A DNA stretch of 64,000 bases from positions 62,001 through 126,000 of the forward strand of contig NZ_CANMZW010000010.1 of assembly GCF_947502445.1 (NCBI RefSeq), read 5' to 3'. Below the pieces are notes generated by a model. The model had not been told where the DNA came from. It worked only from the letters and a program-made list of their open reading frames with translations, and did no database searches. This DNA is from an uncultured Brevibacillus sp. Lineage in GTDB: Bacteria > Bacillota > Bacilli > Brevibacillales > Brevibacillaceae. This document shows positions 44,221-52,271 of this stretch, in pieces. Numbering within the stretch: position 1 is the first letter of the stretch; each line of letters begins with the position of its first letter. Made by a program: the position numbers and the translations under genes.

Positions 44221-44673
44221 TCACAGCTTCATTTTTAACCCTTCATGCGTCGCTGTAAAACCCAAACGTTCATAAAAGCGCAGTGCGTCTGGCCGCTGTT
44301 TATCGGTCGTGAGCTGAACGATATAGCAGCCGCGCTCCTTTGCTCGGTCCACTGCCCAAAGAATCAGCTTGCTTCCGATTCCCTTTCCCCTTTCTGAGGA
44401 TGCTGTCCGAACTCCTTCGATCGTTGCTCGCCAGCTTCCTTGGTGGGTCAGATAAGGTGTAAACGTGATTTGCTGGACGCCAACAATCTCCTCACCCAGA
44501 CAGGCTACAATCAATTCATTATTCGGGTCTTTATCAATTGCTTCAAATGCTTGGCGATAGCTTTCAGGTAGCGGCGTTTCGTAGCGTTCTCTTGTCTTTC
44601 CCAATTCATCATCAGCGAGCATTTGCACGATTTTATCCACGTCTTGTGCTGTAGCCATTCGAAACGTAAGCAT
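44221..44673 (-). CDS. GNAT family acetyltransferase
   Basis: A 150-residue GNAT enzyme from ATG 44673, behind GGAGGGG. Motif A is visible as GVRTASSERGKGIGSKLILWAVDRAKERG (acetyl-CoA pyrophosphate loop RGKGIG), and motif B as DALRFYERLGFTATHEGLKMKL. Substrate unknown. Monocistronic, convergent with the RidA-like gene. Confidence 0.88.
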   Translation of the reverse strand: MLTFRMATAQDVDKIVQMLADDELGKTRERYETPLPESYRQAFEAIDKDPNNELIVACLGEEIVGVQQITFTPYLTHQGSWRATIEGVRTASSERGKGIGSKLILWAVDRAKERGCYIVQLTTDKQRPDALRFYERLGFTATHEGLKMKL

Positions 44674-44856
44674 ATTACCCCTCCAAAGCAACATGATAAC
44701 AAGCTACTCACATTATAGCCTAGAGTTCGCATGATTCGAACCAGTGTTGATTATCGAACGGTCAAAAAATGGTATAATTATCTAAGAGAGAAACAGCTGC
44801 TTGACGCTTTCAAGCGAATTGCTGCCCAAATCGAAATCGTTTGATAGGAGATACCT

Positions 44857-45777
44857 ATGCTTAATCGTTTCCAAGGAAGTCTCATTGGACTCGCAATCGG
44901 TGATGCGATCGGCACGACTGTCGAGTTCAAGAAGCCAGGAACTTTTCATAAAGTGACAGACATGATAGGTGGAGGCGTATTCGATTTACCAAAGGGATGT
45001 TGGACGGACGATACCTCCATGGCCCTATGTCTTGCAGAAAGTCTGATTACCCATAAACAGTTTGATCCGACAGATCAGATGGAGCGGTATGTCAAATGGT
45101 ATCGTGCTGGACATTTAAGTTCGATCGGAAAATGCTTTGACATCGGGAATGCCACTGCTGAAGCGCTAAAAACATTTGAACGAACTGGTGAACCTTTCAG
45201 TGGCTCGGACAACCCTTACTCTGCAGGCAATGGTTCGATCATGCGGCTAGCACCTGTGCCGCTATTTTTTTCAGACAATCTTGAAGAAGCTGTCAAATGG
45301 TCGGCTCAAAGCTCCAAAACGACACACGCCGCCAAAGAATGCGTAGATGCTTGCAGGCTGTTTGGGGCGATGATTGCAAGTGCTGCCAAAGGCTTTAGCA
45401 AAGAGGAATTGCTACACCCGCAGACTTTTGAGGTTTTGTGGTCTCGTGAGCCTCTTTCACCTCGGATCGAGGAAATCTCCCAAGGATCTTATAAGCTTTT
45501 AAACCCACCTGACATACAAGGCAGTGGGTATGTTGTGAAGTCATTAGAAGCTGCGCTATGGGCATTTTATCACGGAGAAAGCTTCGAGGAAGGCGTATTG
45601 CTTGCGGTAAATTTGGGTGACGATGCGGATACTACTGGCGCTATATACGGTCAGTTAGCAGGTGCTCATTACGGAATCGAAGCGATTCCTCAGCGATGGC
45701 TGGAGCCGTTGGCGATGAAGGGGCTCATACTCGATTATGCCAGTAAGCTTCAGACAAGTAGAATCATAACAGAATAA
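44857..45777 (+). CDS. ADP-ribosylglycohydrolase
   Basis: A 306-residue ADP-ribosylglycohydrolase (DraG/ARH fold). Start MLNRFQGSLIGLAIGDAIGTTVEF; magnesium-binding WTDDTSMAL (50-58), GNGSIMRLAPVPLFF and the C-terminal NLGDDADTTGAIYGQLAGA carry the conserved acidic residues. It removes ADP-ribose from proteins or related compounds. GGAG stands before ATG 44857, and TGGTATAAT (near 44772) is a possible extended -10. It may form an operon with the carrier that follows 33 bases later. Confidence 0.9.
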   Translation: MLNRFQGSLIGLAIGDAIGTTVEFKKPGTFHKVTDMIGGGVFDLPKGCWTDDTSMALCLAESLITHKQFDPTDQMERYVKWYRAGHLSSIGKCFDIGNATAEALKTFERTGEPFSGSDNPYSAGNGSIMRLAPVPLFFSDNLEEAVKWSAQSSKTTHAAKECVDACRLFGAMIASAAKGFSKEELLHPQTFEVLWSREPLSPRIEEISQGSYKLLNPPDIQGSGYVVKSLEAALWAFYHGESFEEGVLLAVNLGDDADTTGAIYGQLAGAHYGIEAIPQRWLEPLAMKGLILDYASKLQTSRIITE

Positions 45778-45810
45778 ATGCCTTGCATGTAACACCAAGG
45801 GAGAATCGTC

Positions 45811-46779
45811 ATGATTTCGAGAGAGCATTTAGAAAACAACCAGGTTTGGTACTATATAGTGACACTTGTCCTTGCCTGCGGATTTGGATTGCTTTGGACA
45901 GAGGTTAGTTCGTTGCTGGAACAAGCCGTAACCGTCGTTCTTGGCATCCTGATGTACGGGATGTTCTCACAAATCCCCTTTTTTCGTTTAAAAGAAGCTT
46001 TGCGTAATCGACGGTTCATCTATGCGCTTCTGACTGTGAACTACGTGGCCATTCCGATTCTGGTATGGCTTTTAACGAGGTTTCTACCTGACTACCCTCC
46101 GCTGCTTTTGGGAGTCTACCTCGTTTTACTTACACCATGCATTGATTATGTCATTGTGTTCACCTACCTTGGACGTGGAAACGAAAAACTCATTCTGGTC
46201 GCGACTCCACTTCTTTTTGTTACACAAATGCTGCTGTTACCCTTGTATTTGTGGCTTTTTATGGGACAAGAAGCAGCTAATCTCGTGCATGTTGAACCAT
46301 TTATGGAAGCATTCCTGGGACTTATCGTGCTGCCTTTAGCGGTAGCATTGGTTGTACAAATACTCGCGAAAAGAGGTCGGCTTGGCTCAGCACTACTGGA
46401 GGCCTCTGCCTGGATTCCAGTGCCATTCATGGCGATCACCTTGTTCGTAATCGTCGCATCCCAAATTGGCAAGCTCTCTGGTTCAATGGAAATGCTCGTC
46501 TATGTGGTTCCCGTTTATATCGCTTTTATGATCATTACCCCCTTTATTTCGCGTTTGTTTGCACGTATTTTCAGACTCGATCTCGGAGCAGGTCGTGCTT
46601 TGATTTTTAGCGGAGGCACCCGTAATTCACTTGTGGTTCTTCCTTTTGCACTGGCATTGCCCGCCGAGACAACCCTGCTTGCCACTTCTGTTATTGTGAC
46701 ACAAACTCTCGTTGAGATTATCGGGGAGCTCGTCTATATTCGACTGGTCCCTCATGTCATCTTGAAGGGAAAAGACTAA
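45811..46779 (+). CDS. ACR3-like arsenic resistance/BASS family permease
   Basis: A 322-residue, ten-helix membrane protein. The segment LTPCIDYVIVFTYLGRG resembles the ACR3 region that carries the arsenite-binding cysteine (APCTAMV...), and SGGTRNSLVVLPFALALP matches its C-terminal half. No arsenic regulator or reductase is nearby, so arsenite export is only a family-based guess. GGGAG lies before ATG 45811. Confidence 0.78.
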   Translation: MISREHLENNQVWYYIVTLVLACGFGLLWTEVSSLLEQAVTVVLGILMYGMFSQIPFFRLKEALRNRRFIYALLTVNYVAIPILVWLLTRFLPDYPPLLLGVYLVLLTPCIDYVIVFTYLGRGNEKLILVATPLLFVTQMLLLPLYLWLFMGQEAANLVHVEPFMEAFLGLIVLPLAVALVVQILAKRGRLGSALLEASAWIPVPFMAITLFVIVASQIGKLSGSMEMLVYVVPVYIAFMIITPFISRLFARIFRLDLGAGRALIFSGGTRNSLVVLPFALALPAETTLLATSVIVTQTLVEIIGELVYIRLVPHVILKGKD

Positions 46780-46784
46780 CCAAT

Positions 46785-46842
46785 AAAAAACGGCAGCCGA
46801 GTCGCTGAACATGAATAGCTAGTTCAGGGGTGATCGTCTGCC
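46785..46842 (-). terminator. Intrinsic terminator after yitT-like gene
   Basis: GGCAG/CTGCC outer and CTGAAC/GTTCAG inner stems, with GTTTTTT on the minus strand, between the convergent genes. Confidence 0.65.
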
Positions 46843-46854
46843 ATTACTTCCATC

Positions 46855-47703
46855 TTATTTTGAAATATCTACGAACCCTTCTCCGAAAACGTCTCGCGCG
46901 TCGTGAATGGTAACAAAAGCATCCTTGTCCGTTTTGCGGATGATTTTCTTGAGCGCTGGCACTTCCTGTTTCGTAATGACTGTATATAAAATTTCTTTCG
47001 GCTCTTTCGTGTAGTAACCGTAGCCTGTGAGAACGGTCACACCACGATTCATCTCGATACTGATTCGTTCAGCGATTTCGTCCTGCTTGAGAGAAACGAT
47101 CGTAATCGCCTTTTTCGGATTCAGTCCCTCAACGACAAAATCCATTACTTTGGTAGCTACGAAAAGCATGAGGATCGTCAGCATCATCTTCTCAAAGCCA
47201 ATGATGAATAATGAGGCAAAAACTACAATCAAATCAAAAAATAACAAAGCATAGCTAACGTTCCAACTCAAATATTTATTCGCAATCTTGGCGAGAATCC
47301 CCGTTCCTGCCGAGGTTCCTCCTACCCGAACAATCAATCCGATACCAAGACCTACGACGACTCCGCCAAAAATAGCATTGATGGTCGGCTCACTCGAAGA
47401 AATCGTCCATGTTTTTGTGAGATGTAAAAAAACAGAAAGAAGTCCGACGACAATAATCGTATAAATGGTCGTTATTTTTCCCAAAAAACGATACCCCATT
47501 AGCACAAGGACCGCATTGATCAACAAGCTAGTCAGCCAAGGCTCCCATTGGAAAAGATAAAATAAAATGATGGTTACCCCGGTAACGCCTCCTTCACCAA
47601 AATGTTGGGGAATAACAAATAAATTAATACCTACTGCGAACAAGAAAGATCCAATGACAAGTGCCGCAATATCCACGAACTTGTTGTTATCTGGCAAAGC
47701 CAT
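46855..47703 (-). CDS. YitT family membrane protein (DUF161-DUF2179)
   Basis: A 282-residue protein with five or six membrane helices (about 10-190), including GVNLFVIPQHFGEGGVTGVTIIL-like and FGGVVVGLGIGLIVRVGGTSAGT segments, and a C-terminal soluble DUF2179 domain (about 195-275, TIVSLKQDEIAERISIEMNRG, KEILYTVITKQEVPALKK). YitT-type proteins are common in Firmicutes; function is not settled. Monocistronic. Confidence 0.9.
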   Translation of the reverse strand: MALPDNNKFVDIAALVIGSFLFAVGINLFVIPQHFGEGGVTGVTIILFYLFQWEPWLTSLLINAVLVLMGYRFLGKITTIYTIIVVGLLSVFLHLTKTWTISSSEPTINAIFGGVVVGLGIGLIVRVGGTSAGTGILAKIANKYLSWNVSYALLFFDLIVVFASLFIIGFEKMMLTILMLFVATKVMDFVVEGLNPKKAITIVSLKQDEIAERISIEMNRGVTVLTGYGYYTKEPKEILYTVITKQEVPALKKIIRKTDKDAFVTIHDARDVFGEGFVDISK

Positions 47704-47891
47704 TTTTCCTCGACCACCCTTTCAATTCGAATTCGCTCTCGTTCCTATCACTCCATTGAGAGGAAGGCTTTTAATCAGATAATTTAATCACGCCTCGTCA
47801 TTTTTTTCAAGTATATTCAGTCGTACGGAAATCTTTTCACCAAAAGTTTGATTCCTTATTCTTATCGATTTACATAAAGGAAGTGCTCTGC

Positions 47892-48500
47892 ATGAGAAAA
47901 ATGATCACTCTCGTTATACTTGCAGCAGTCCTGGTTGGCATTGGTTACTCTCTCGCAAGCAAAAAAGAGCAGGCCCGTACGAGCTCCCAAGGCCACACCC
48001 TGTCCAAAACCTTCTCTTCTCTCGATGAAATGGCGAGAGACTCAAATGTAATTATCAAAGGGCGCATATCTGAAGAGTTTCGCGTACAATCAATGGGTAA
48101 AATCGTATTTTATGTTTATGACATTCTGGTAGAGAAGCTCTATAGAAATCAGACTGCTCAGGAAATTACCGAAGGGAAAACGCTCGAAATCCATCGCCTC
48201 GTGGGCGTTAATTGGGGAGAAGGAAATGACATGGTTAATATAGTAGCCCCCGAGTATCAGACTTTGCAACGAGGTGAGTACCTTCTATTTTTGAATGGTG
48301 ACTACGATGAAGGGTTAAAAAAGCATATCTTGATTCCCAACACACCTAATCAGCTTTTTAAAGTAGAACAATCAAACGCTTCTCCTCATTTGCAATCCAG
48401 AAACCCAACATTTATAAACATCACTGATTCAGATGCCCTACCTTCAATCACTGAAGCCGAGCTATTGGAAGTGATTCATACAAGTGGATTTGCAAAATAG
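47892..48500 (+). CDS. Secreted or anchored protein, unknown function
   Basis: A 202-residue protein from ATG 47892 with AAAGGAAG ahead. An uncleaved or cleaved signal segment (MITLVILAAVLVGIGYSLA) is followed by an extracellular domain: FSSLDEMARDSNVIIKGRIS, FYVYDILVEKLYRNQ, EIHRLVGVNWGEGNDMVNIV and EYLLFLNGDYD. The pattern (a 'VIIGRV... VLKG... GE.YLLFL' layout) is often seen in uncharacterised Bacillales proteins. Family name not known to me. Confidence 0.65.
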   Translation: MRKMITLVILAAVLVGIGYSLASKKEQARTSSQGHTLSKTFSSLDEMARDSNVIIKGRISEEFRVQSMGKIVFYVYDILVEKLYRNQTAQEITEGKTLEIHRLVGVNWGEGNDMVNIVAPEYQTLQRGEYLLFLNGDYDEGLKKHILIPNTPNQLFKVEQSNASPHLQSRNPTFINITDSDALPSITEAELLEVIHTSGFAK

Positions 48501-48595
48501 TAGAAAATTCAATGAAATCCATGAATTCATTTGTTCGCACCTTCGCTTCTGTCTATACTGTTCTTGTGGGTACATAATTGGGAAGGGGCTTTTTC

Positions 48596-49126
48596 ATGAG
48601 TAAAAGTACTGCGCTACTCATCATTGATGTTCAAAAGTTCCTTATCGAGCACGCGTTTCAAGGTCATGCATTAGCCAATCGCATTAAAAAATTACTAAGC
48701 CGAGCCCGTGATTTACAAATCCCGATTCTCTACGCTCAGCATTGTGAACCTGACGGTGAGTTTGCGATCGGAACTCCGACCTGGGAAATCTATCACACCA
48801 TTTCCCCTCAAGAACATGAGCCAGTGATTCGCAAGTTTGCATGTGATTCTTTTTGGGATACTCCACTGCAAGATGAGCTTGCGTCAAGAGAAATCAAACA
48901 GCTTGTCATAGTTGGCTTGCAAACCGAATACTGTATCGATACTACGAGCAGGCGAGCTGTATCACTCGGATACAATGTCACACTCGTAGAAGATTGCCAT
49001 TCCACATTAGATAGTCCAGTGTTAAAAGCGGAACAAATCATTGCTCACCATAACCAGGTACTGAATGGATTTGGTACAGAAAATAACGGTATTGTCGTAA
49101 AGTGTTCTGACACGCTTTTCATTTGA
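48596..49126 (+). CDS. Isochorismatase-like cysteine hydrolase
   Basis: A 176-residue protein from ATG 48596 (AAGGGG seven bases ahead). The catalytic triad is complete: D11 (LLIIDVQKF), K80 (VIRKFACDSF) and C113 (LQTEYCIDTTSR). Family members hydrolyse amides or vinyl ethers such as nicotinamide or isochorismate; the substrate cannot be told. Closed by a strong terminator. Confidence 0.88.
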   Translation: MSKSTALLIIDVQKFLIEHAFQGHALANRIKKLLSRARDLQIPILYAQHCEPDGEFAIGTPTWEIYHTISPQEHEPVIRKFACDSFWDTPLQDELASREIKQLVIVGLQTEYCIDTTSRRAVSLGYNVTLVEDCHSTLDSPVLKAEQIIAHHNQVLNGFGTENNGIVVKCSDTLFI

Positions 49127-49134
49127 TTGATGCG

Positions 49135-49165
49135 GTACCCTCGTAATGCGAGAGGGTACTTTTTT
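49135..49165 (+). terminator. Intrinsic terminator after the isochorismatase-like gene
   Basis: GTACCCTC/GAGGGTAC stem followed by TTTTTT on the plus strand. Confidence 0.88.
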
Positions 49166-49235
49166 CATCGCTTTTATCCGACTTACAAATGTTCAGCTCC
49201 CCCTCTGATGCTTGGTTTTATGTCCCGCGCTCTTA

Positions 49236-49244
49236 TGCTACAAT
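49236..49244 (+). promoter_or_regulatory. Extended -10 promoter of the second 72-residue protein gene
   Basis: TGCTACAAT, an extended -10 inside a block almost identical to that at 33141-33149. Confidence 0.55.
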
Positions 49245-49264
49245 GTGGAAAAGGGGCTGGTTTC

Positions 49265-49483
49265 GTGGAAAAATCGTTTTACTATAGAGTGCTTGACAGA
49301 GATGTACATTACCTGAAAGAATCATTGGACATATTGTCCATCCCATATTGGCTCGAACCAGCTTCAGATTCCCTGCCGCTGAGGGATAATGAGGTTGCCT
49401 TTGTCTTTCCTGATGTACATGTCCGTGTGTATAACTTCATCCAACATTTATTTAATGGTCATGGGATGCGCTACCCTGTGTAG
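49265..49483 (+). CDS. Small protein, paralogue of the protein at 33171
   Basis: A 72-residue protein from GTG 49265 (AAAGGGG eight bases ahead). It shares KSFYY, IPY, FVFPD, LFNGHG and a final YP with the product of 33171-33395 and aligns without gaps. Acidic in the middle (LDRDVHYLKESLDIL). Two copies with the same promoter block in one window suggest a shared regulator or a recent family expansion. Function unknown. Confidence 0.65.
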   Translation: MEKSFYYRVLDRDVHYLKESLDILSIPYWLEPASDSLPLRDNEVAFVFPDVHVRVYNFIQHLFNGHGMRYPV

Positions 49484-49623
49484 TACTTTTTGGCACGGCA
49501 TGTGGGTGAGCAATTTCGTTTTCCTTTTTGCTAGCACCCTTACTTTAGTTAGGTCACAGCTATGAAAATGCTTGTTATAATCGGAGTGCCCATTGTAAAC
49601 ATTCACCTTTTAGCTGTTGATGG

Positions 49624-49659
49624 TACGCTGTATGCGCTGAAAGGCGCACGTACAGTGTA
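49624..49659 (+). other. Group II intron-like hairpin remnant
   Basis: TACGCTGTA-TGCGC-TGAAAG-GCGCA-CG-TACAGTGTA folds into 5 and 9 bp stems with a two-base CG bulge. This reproduces, with compensating changes, the conserved GTATGCG-TGAAAG-CGCACGTAC hairpin near the reverse-transcriptase region of bacterial group II introns. No reverse transcriptase frame is present, so it would be a fragment. Confidence 0.4.
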
Positions 49660-49744
49660 GGCTCGAACGAACACCCTCTACAGTAGGGATTAAGTCGAGA
49701 ATAGCCCTTTAGTTACACTGCCAGATCCACCTAATCATACCTTT

Positions 49745-50065
49745 GTGATTAGCGCTGCAGAAAAAGATCATTTTCAAGTATCGAATGTTATTTTGGATAC
49801 CAGTAACCCTCAAGCACCGGGGATCGCCAGGTATGGAGTAGATTATACGCCTTCCTATGATCCTAATACGGGAGTGGTTATGATTCTCCAGTCTGGTACT
49901 CCGTCTGCGCTACCGACGAATGGGAATAGCGTAGATACATGGGGAATTCAGGTAATTGTTGGAGGTCAAACGATTCAGCTGTATATCAACCAAGATCTCG
50001 TGGCGATAGGACAAGCACCAAACTATACCATTACCAAAAATCCCGACAGTAGTCCACAAGGCTAA
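49745..50065 (+). pseudogene. Orphan C-terminal fragment, unknown protein
   Basis: A 106-residue frame opening at GTG 49745 without a ribosome binding site; the frame stays open 60 bases further upstream (SPLVTLPDPPNHTFVIS) to a stop. The sequence (FQVSNVILDTSNPQAPGIAR, GVVMILQSGTPSALPTNGN, VGGQTIQLYINQD) looks like a beta-rich extracellular domain cut at its start. A terminator follows. Family unknown. Confidence 0.5.
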
Positions 50066-50086
50066 CAGTACTACCATCAACGTCTA

Positions 50087-50116
50087 CCCCTAGGAGAAAT
50101 CTTAGGGGATTTTTTT
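50087..50116 (+). terminator. Intrinsic terminator
   Basis: CCCCTAGG/CTTAGGGG stem followed by ATTTTTTT on the plus strand. Confidence 0.85.
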
Positions 50117-50149
50117 ATAACGAATGGTCATGACAACGAGATAGCGCTT

Positions 50150-50419
50150 ATGTCACAAGAGGATCTCTACGAATATGAGGTGATCATATCATGGATACGA
50201 GAATGCTTGGAGGAAACGGGGCGATTGGTAACCCCTGATGCGTTGGATGCTTCACCAGAAGACATCGTACTCGCTTATGACGAGAAACAAACTGGAATTG
50301 AATGGTTGCCCGTCTGTGATTTACTCGCTCAACCACTCTATCCTACCGAGCTGCGACAATTCATTCGTGATCTAATAGATAACAAGCAAACTCCGATATA
50401 TGTTGGAGAAATTACATAA
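50150..50419 (+). pseudogene. Nudix hydrolase remnant
   Basis: An 89-residue frame. RECLEETGRLV is the second half of the Nudix box (RE-x2-EE-x-G), but the GG-x5-E part before it is missing and replaced by MSQEDLYEYEVIISW. The rest (GIEWLPVCDLLAQPLYPTELRQFIRDLID) matches the C-terminal end of Nudix proteins, with an internal deletion. No ribosome binding site is evident. Confidence 0.65.
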
Positions 50420-50446
50420 CATGTTTCGCGTTGCCATTGAGAAAGC

Positions 50447-50479
50447 AAAAAAGTCTTGCCAAAACCAAGACTTTTTTTT
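50447..50479. terminator. Bidirectional terminator
   Basis: AAAAGTCTTG/CAAGACTTTT stem with T-runs on both strands, between the Nudix remnant and the DUF4241 gene. Confidence 0.85.
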
Positions 50480-50511
50480 CTTCCGTATTCAGTTCTATGA
50501 TTGATCTTCGC

Positions 50512-51264
50512 TTACTCTTCGTCTTCCGCTTCACTGTAAGCTAATTCAATGTCAATAAACTGAACGACGATTTGGCAAATCTCCCCCGCTTCGTCATAGC
50601 CCCAATAAACCGGGTAAGCCCCGTCGCCAAAACCGCTTTGAAAGATCGGCAAATGGTAATCTGTGCCTGGTATCTGCCAGTTCAACCAATCGCCGCCACT
50701 ACGTTGATATTCTGGATGCTGCCGGAAGCTTTCGGCAAACAGAGCAGCAAAATAATCATCATAAAGATTAGCACCGGGATGCTCTTTATACCATTTGTCT
50801 ACAAAGTCGCAAAATGCCTGATGGAGCCGCTTGTCGCAAATACTACCCAGACCAGCATCGACGTTAAAGCCAAAGAACTCTTCGTCACCTAAACTTGATA
50901 TGTCTTCATGCCCGATCAGTGCCTCTTCGAATCTCACGGCAGGCACATCGGCAAATCGCAGGCGAACAGCAGCATATCGGGCACAGTCACCATCCTCGTC
51001 CGGCTTCACGACACTGACTTCCGTACGATAGCTGCCAGCCGGTGCTGTTTGGAAGTAAGGCTGTTCCTCTCTATTTGCCAAATAACATAGCGGATCACGA
51101 ACGAGTATCTGGCCAGTAGGAACCGAGCAAGGACCGATATCTAGCACAGTTAACTGCTTGCCTGTTATTTCAGTAGAAGTAAAATAATTATTTAAATCTA
51201 CAGGACATTTCAATTTCTCTCGCTTCTGTTCCCATTGGGACAACCATTCATTTGTTGGCGCCAT
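50512..51264 (-). CDS. DUF4241 family protein
   Basis: A 250-residue protein from ATG 51264 (GGAGGG upstream; the longer ATG at 51303 has none). The pattern VLDIGPCSVPTGQILVRDPL, GSYRTEVSVV, DGDCARYAAVRLRF, GLGSICDKRLHQAF and GAYPVYWGYDEAGEICQIVV fits DUF4241, a family of unknown function often seen near polymorphic toxin/immunity genes. No signal peptide. Confidence 0.78.
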   Translation of the reverse strand: MAPTNEWLSQWEQKREKLKCPVDLNNYFTSTEITGKQLTVLDIGPCSVPTGQILVRDPLCYLANREEQPYFQTAPAGSYRTEVSVVKPDEDGDCARYAAVRLRFADVPAVRFEEALIGHEDISSLGDEEFFGFNVDAGLGSICDKRLHQAFCDFVDKWYKEHPGANLYDDYFAALFAESFRQHPEYQRSGGDWLNWQIPGTDYHLPIFQSGFGDGAYPVYWGYDEAGEICQIVVQFIDIELAYSEAEDEE

Positions 51265-51424
51265 TGATGCTTCCCTCCAAAATACGTCTTCGCGCAGGTA
51301 CATTTACACCTATCCAGCCTGTACCTTTTTCACTGGATGGACTAGGAATCGCCTGAAAGTGCAACAAGCGGTTCTATTCAGTAAAGTGCTTTCGAGGCTT
51401 CCCATTTTTCGAGTTCCTTTCCTT

Positions 51425-52057
51425 CTAGCTAAAACGACTATGAAACCTGTATCCGCTTGTTGCTGCCAGCCGCTCTATTTCTAGACACTCGTCTTCCTTA
51501 ACAACGATCAGTACGTAGCTGTCACTATTGATGTCCAAATGACCCAATACAATGCCATGAGGACGCAACCATTTATGCAACTCTCCCAATAAGTCAAAGG
51601 TGTAACTGTCGTGACTGATCGCCCACTCTAATTGCCGATCAGCCGCAGGGAGAAGCCACCCTCTGCGATCCAGTAGCGAGCCCACGGCGAAAAGAATGGT
51701 ACGGGCGTCCTGCTTCCAATCGATTTCCCACACAAGCCCTAGTTCGTCCAAAGCATCTACAAGTGCAATCCAGGCCAAGTCCGGTATCGGCTCTTGGATT
51801 CCACGGTTGTCCAACCGCTCTCCCCATTGCTCCACATACAACTCAGGATGATCCAATGCCTGAACGACTTCACCTACGATATTTTCACAGCTAAGCGACA
51901 GTTTCTCGCTCAAAGTAAGTAGAGCTGCTCGCTTGGCTATTGACACCTGCTGATTCTGCACCTCGATGTCTGGCATATTTTCCGTTTTCCTTGATTTGCC
52001 CCACCAGCGGAACCAGCCCACTTCCTTTTCCTCCTTGGTGAAAATAATGGGATACAT
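51425..52057 (-). CDS. DUF6630-like protein
   Basis: A 210-residue soluble protein. Distinct parts are PDLAWIALVDALDELGLVWEIDW, FAVGSLLDRRGW and the C-terminal HGIVLGHLDINSDSYVLIVVK. This fits my memory of DUF6630, but only loosely. Start ATG 52057 lacks a strong ribosome binding site. It lies 160 bases upstream of the DUF4241 gene on the same strand. Function unknown. Confidence 0.55.
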   Translation of the reverse strand: MYPIIFTKEEKEVGWFRWWGKSRKTENMPDIEVQNQQVSIAKRAALLTLSEKLSLSCENIVGEVVQALDHPELYVEQWGERLDNRGIQEPIPDLAWIALVDALDELGLVWEIDWKQDARTILFAVGSLLDRRGWLLPAADRQLEWAISHDSYTFDLLGELHKWLRPHGIVLGHLDINSDSYVLIVVKEDECLEIERLAATSGYRFHSRFS

Positions 52058-52271
52058 CCTAATCGCCTGCTATTATTGTCATACCATATTCTTCAAATTT
52101 CAAGTTACCAGAAGACTATTAAACCAAAATTCCCTAAATTGTCACACCTTGGAAACATAAAAAAACGATCATGAAGTAGCTCCAATTTCTGTGTCATGTC
52201 GCTAGTCATGATTAGGTAAACAGAACAAAACAAAGCATGCTTCATGTGCCCTTTTGTCATACTAAACCTGA

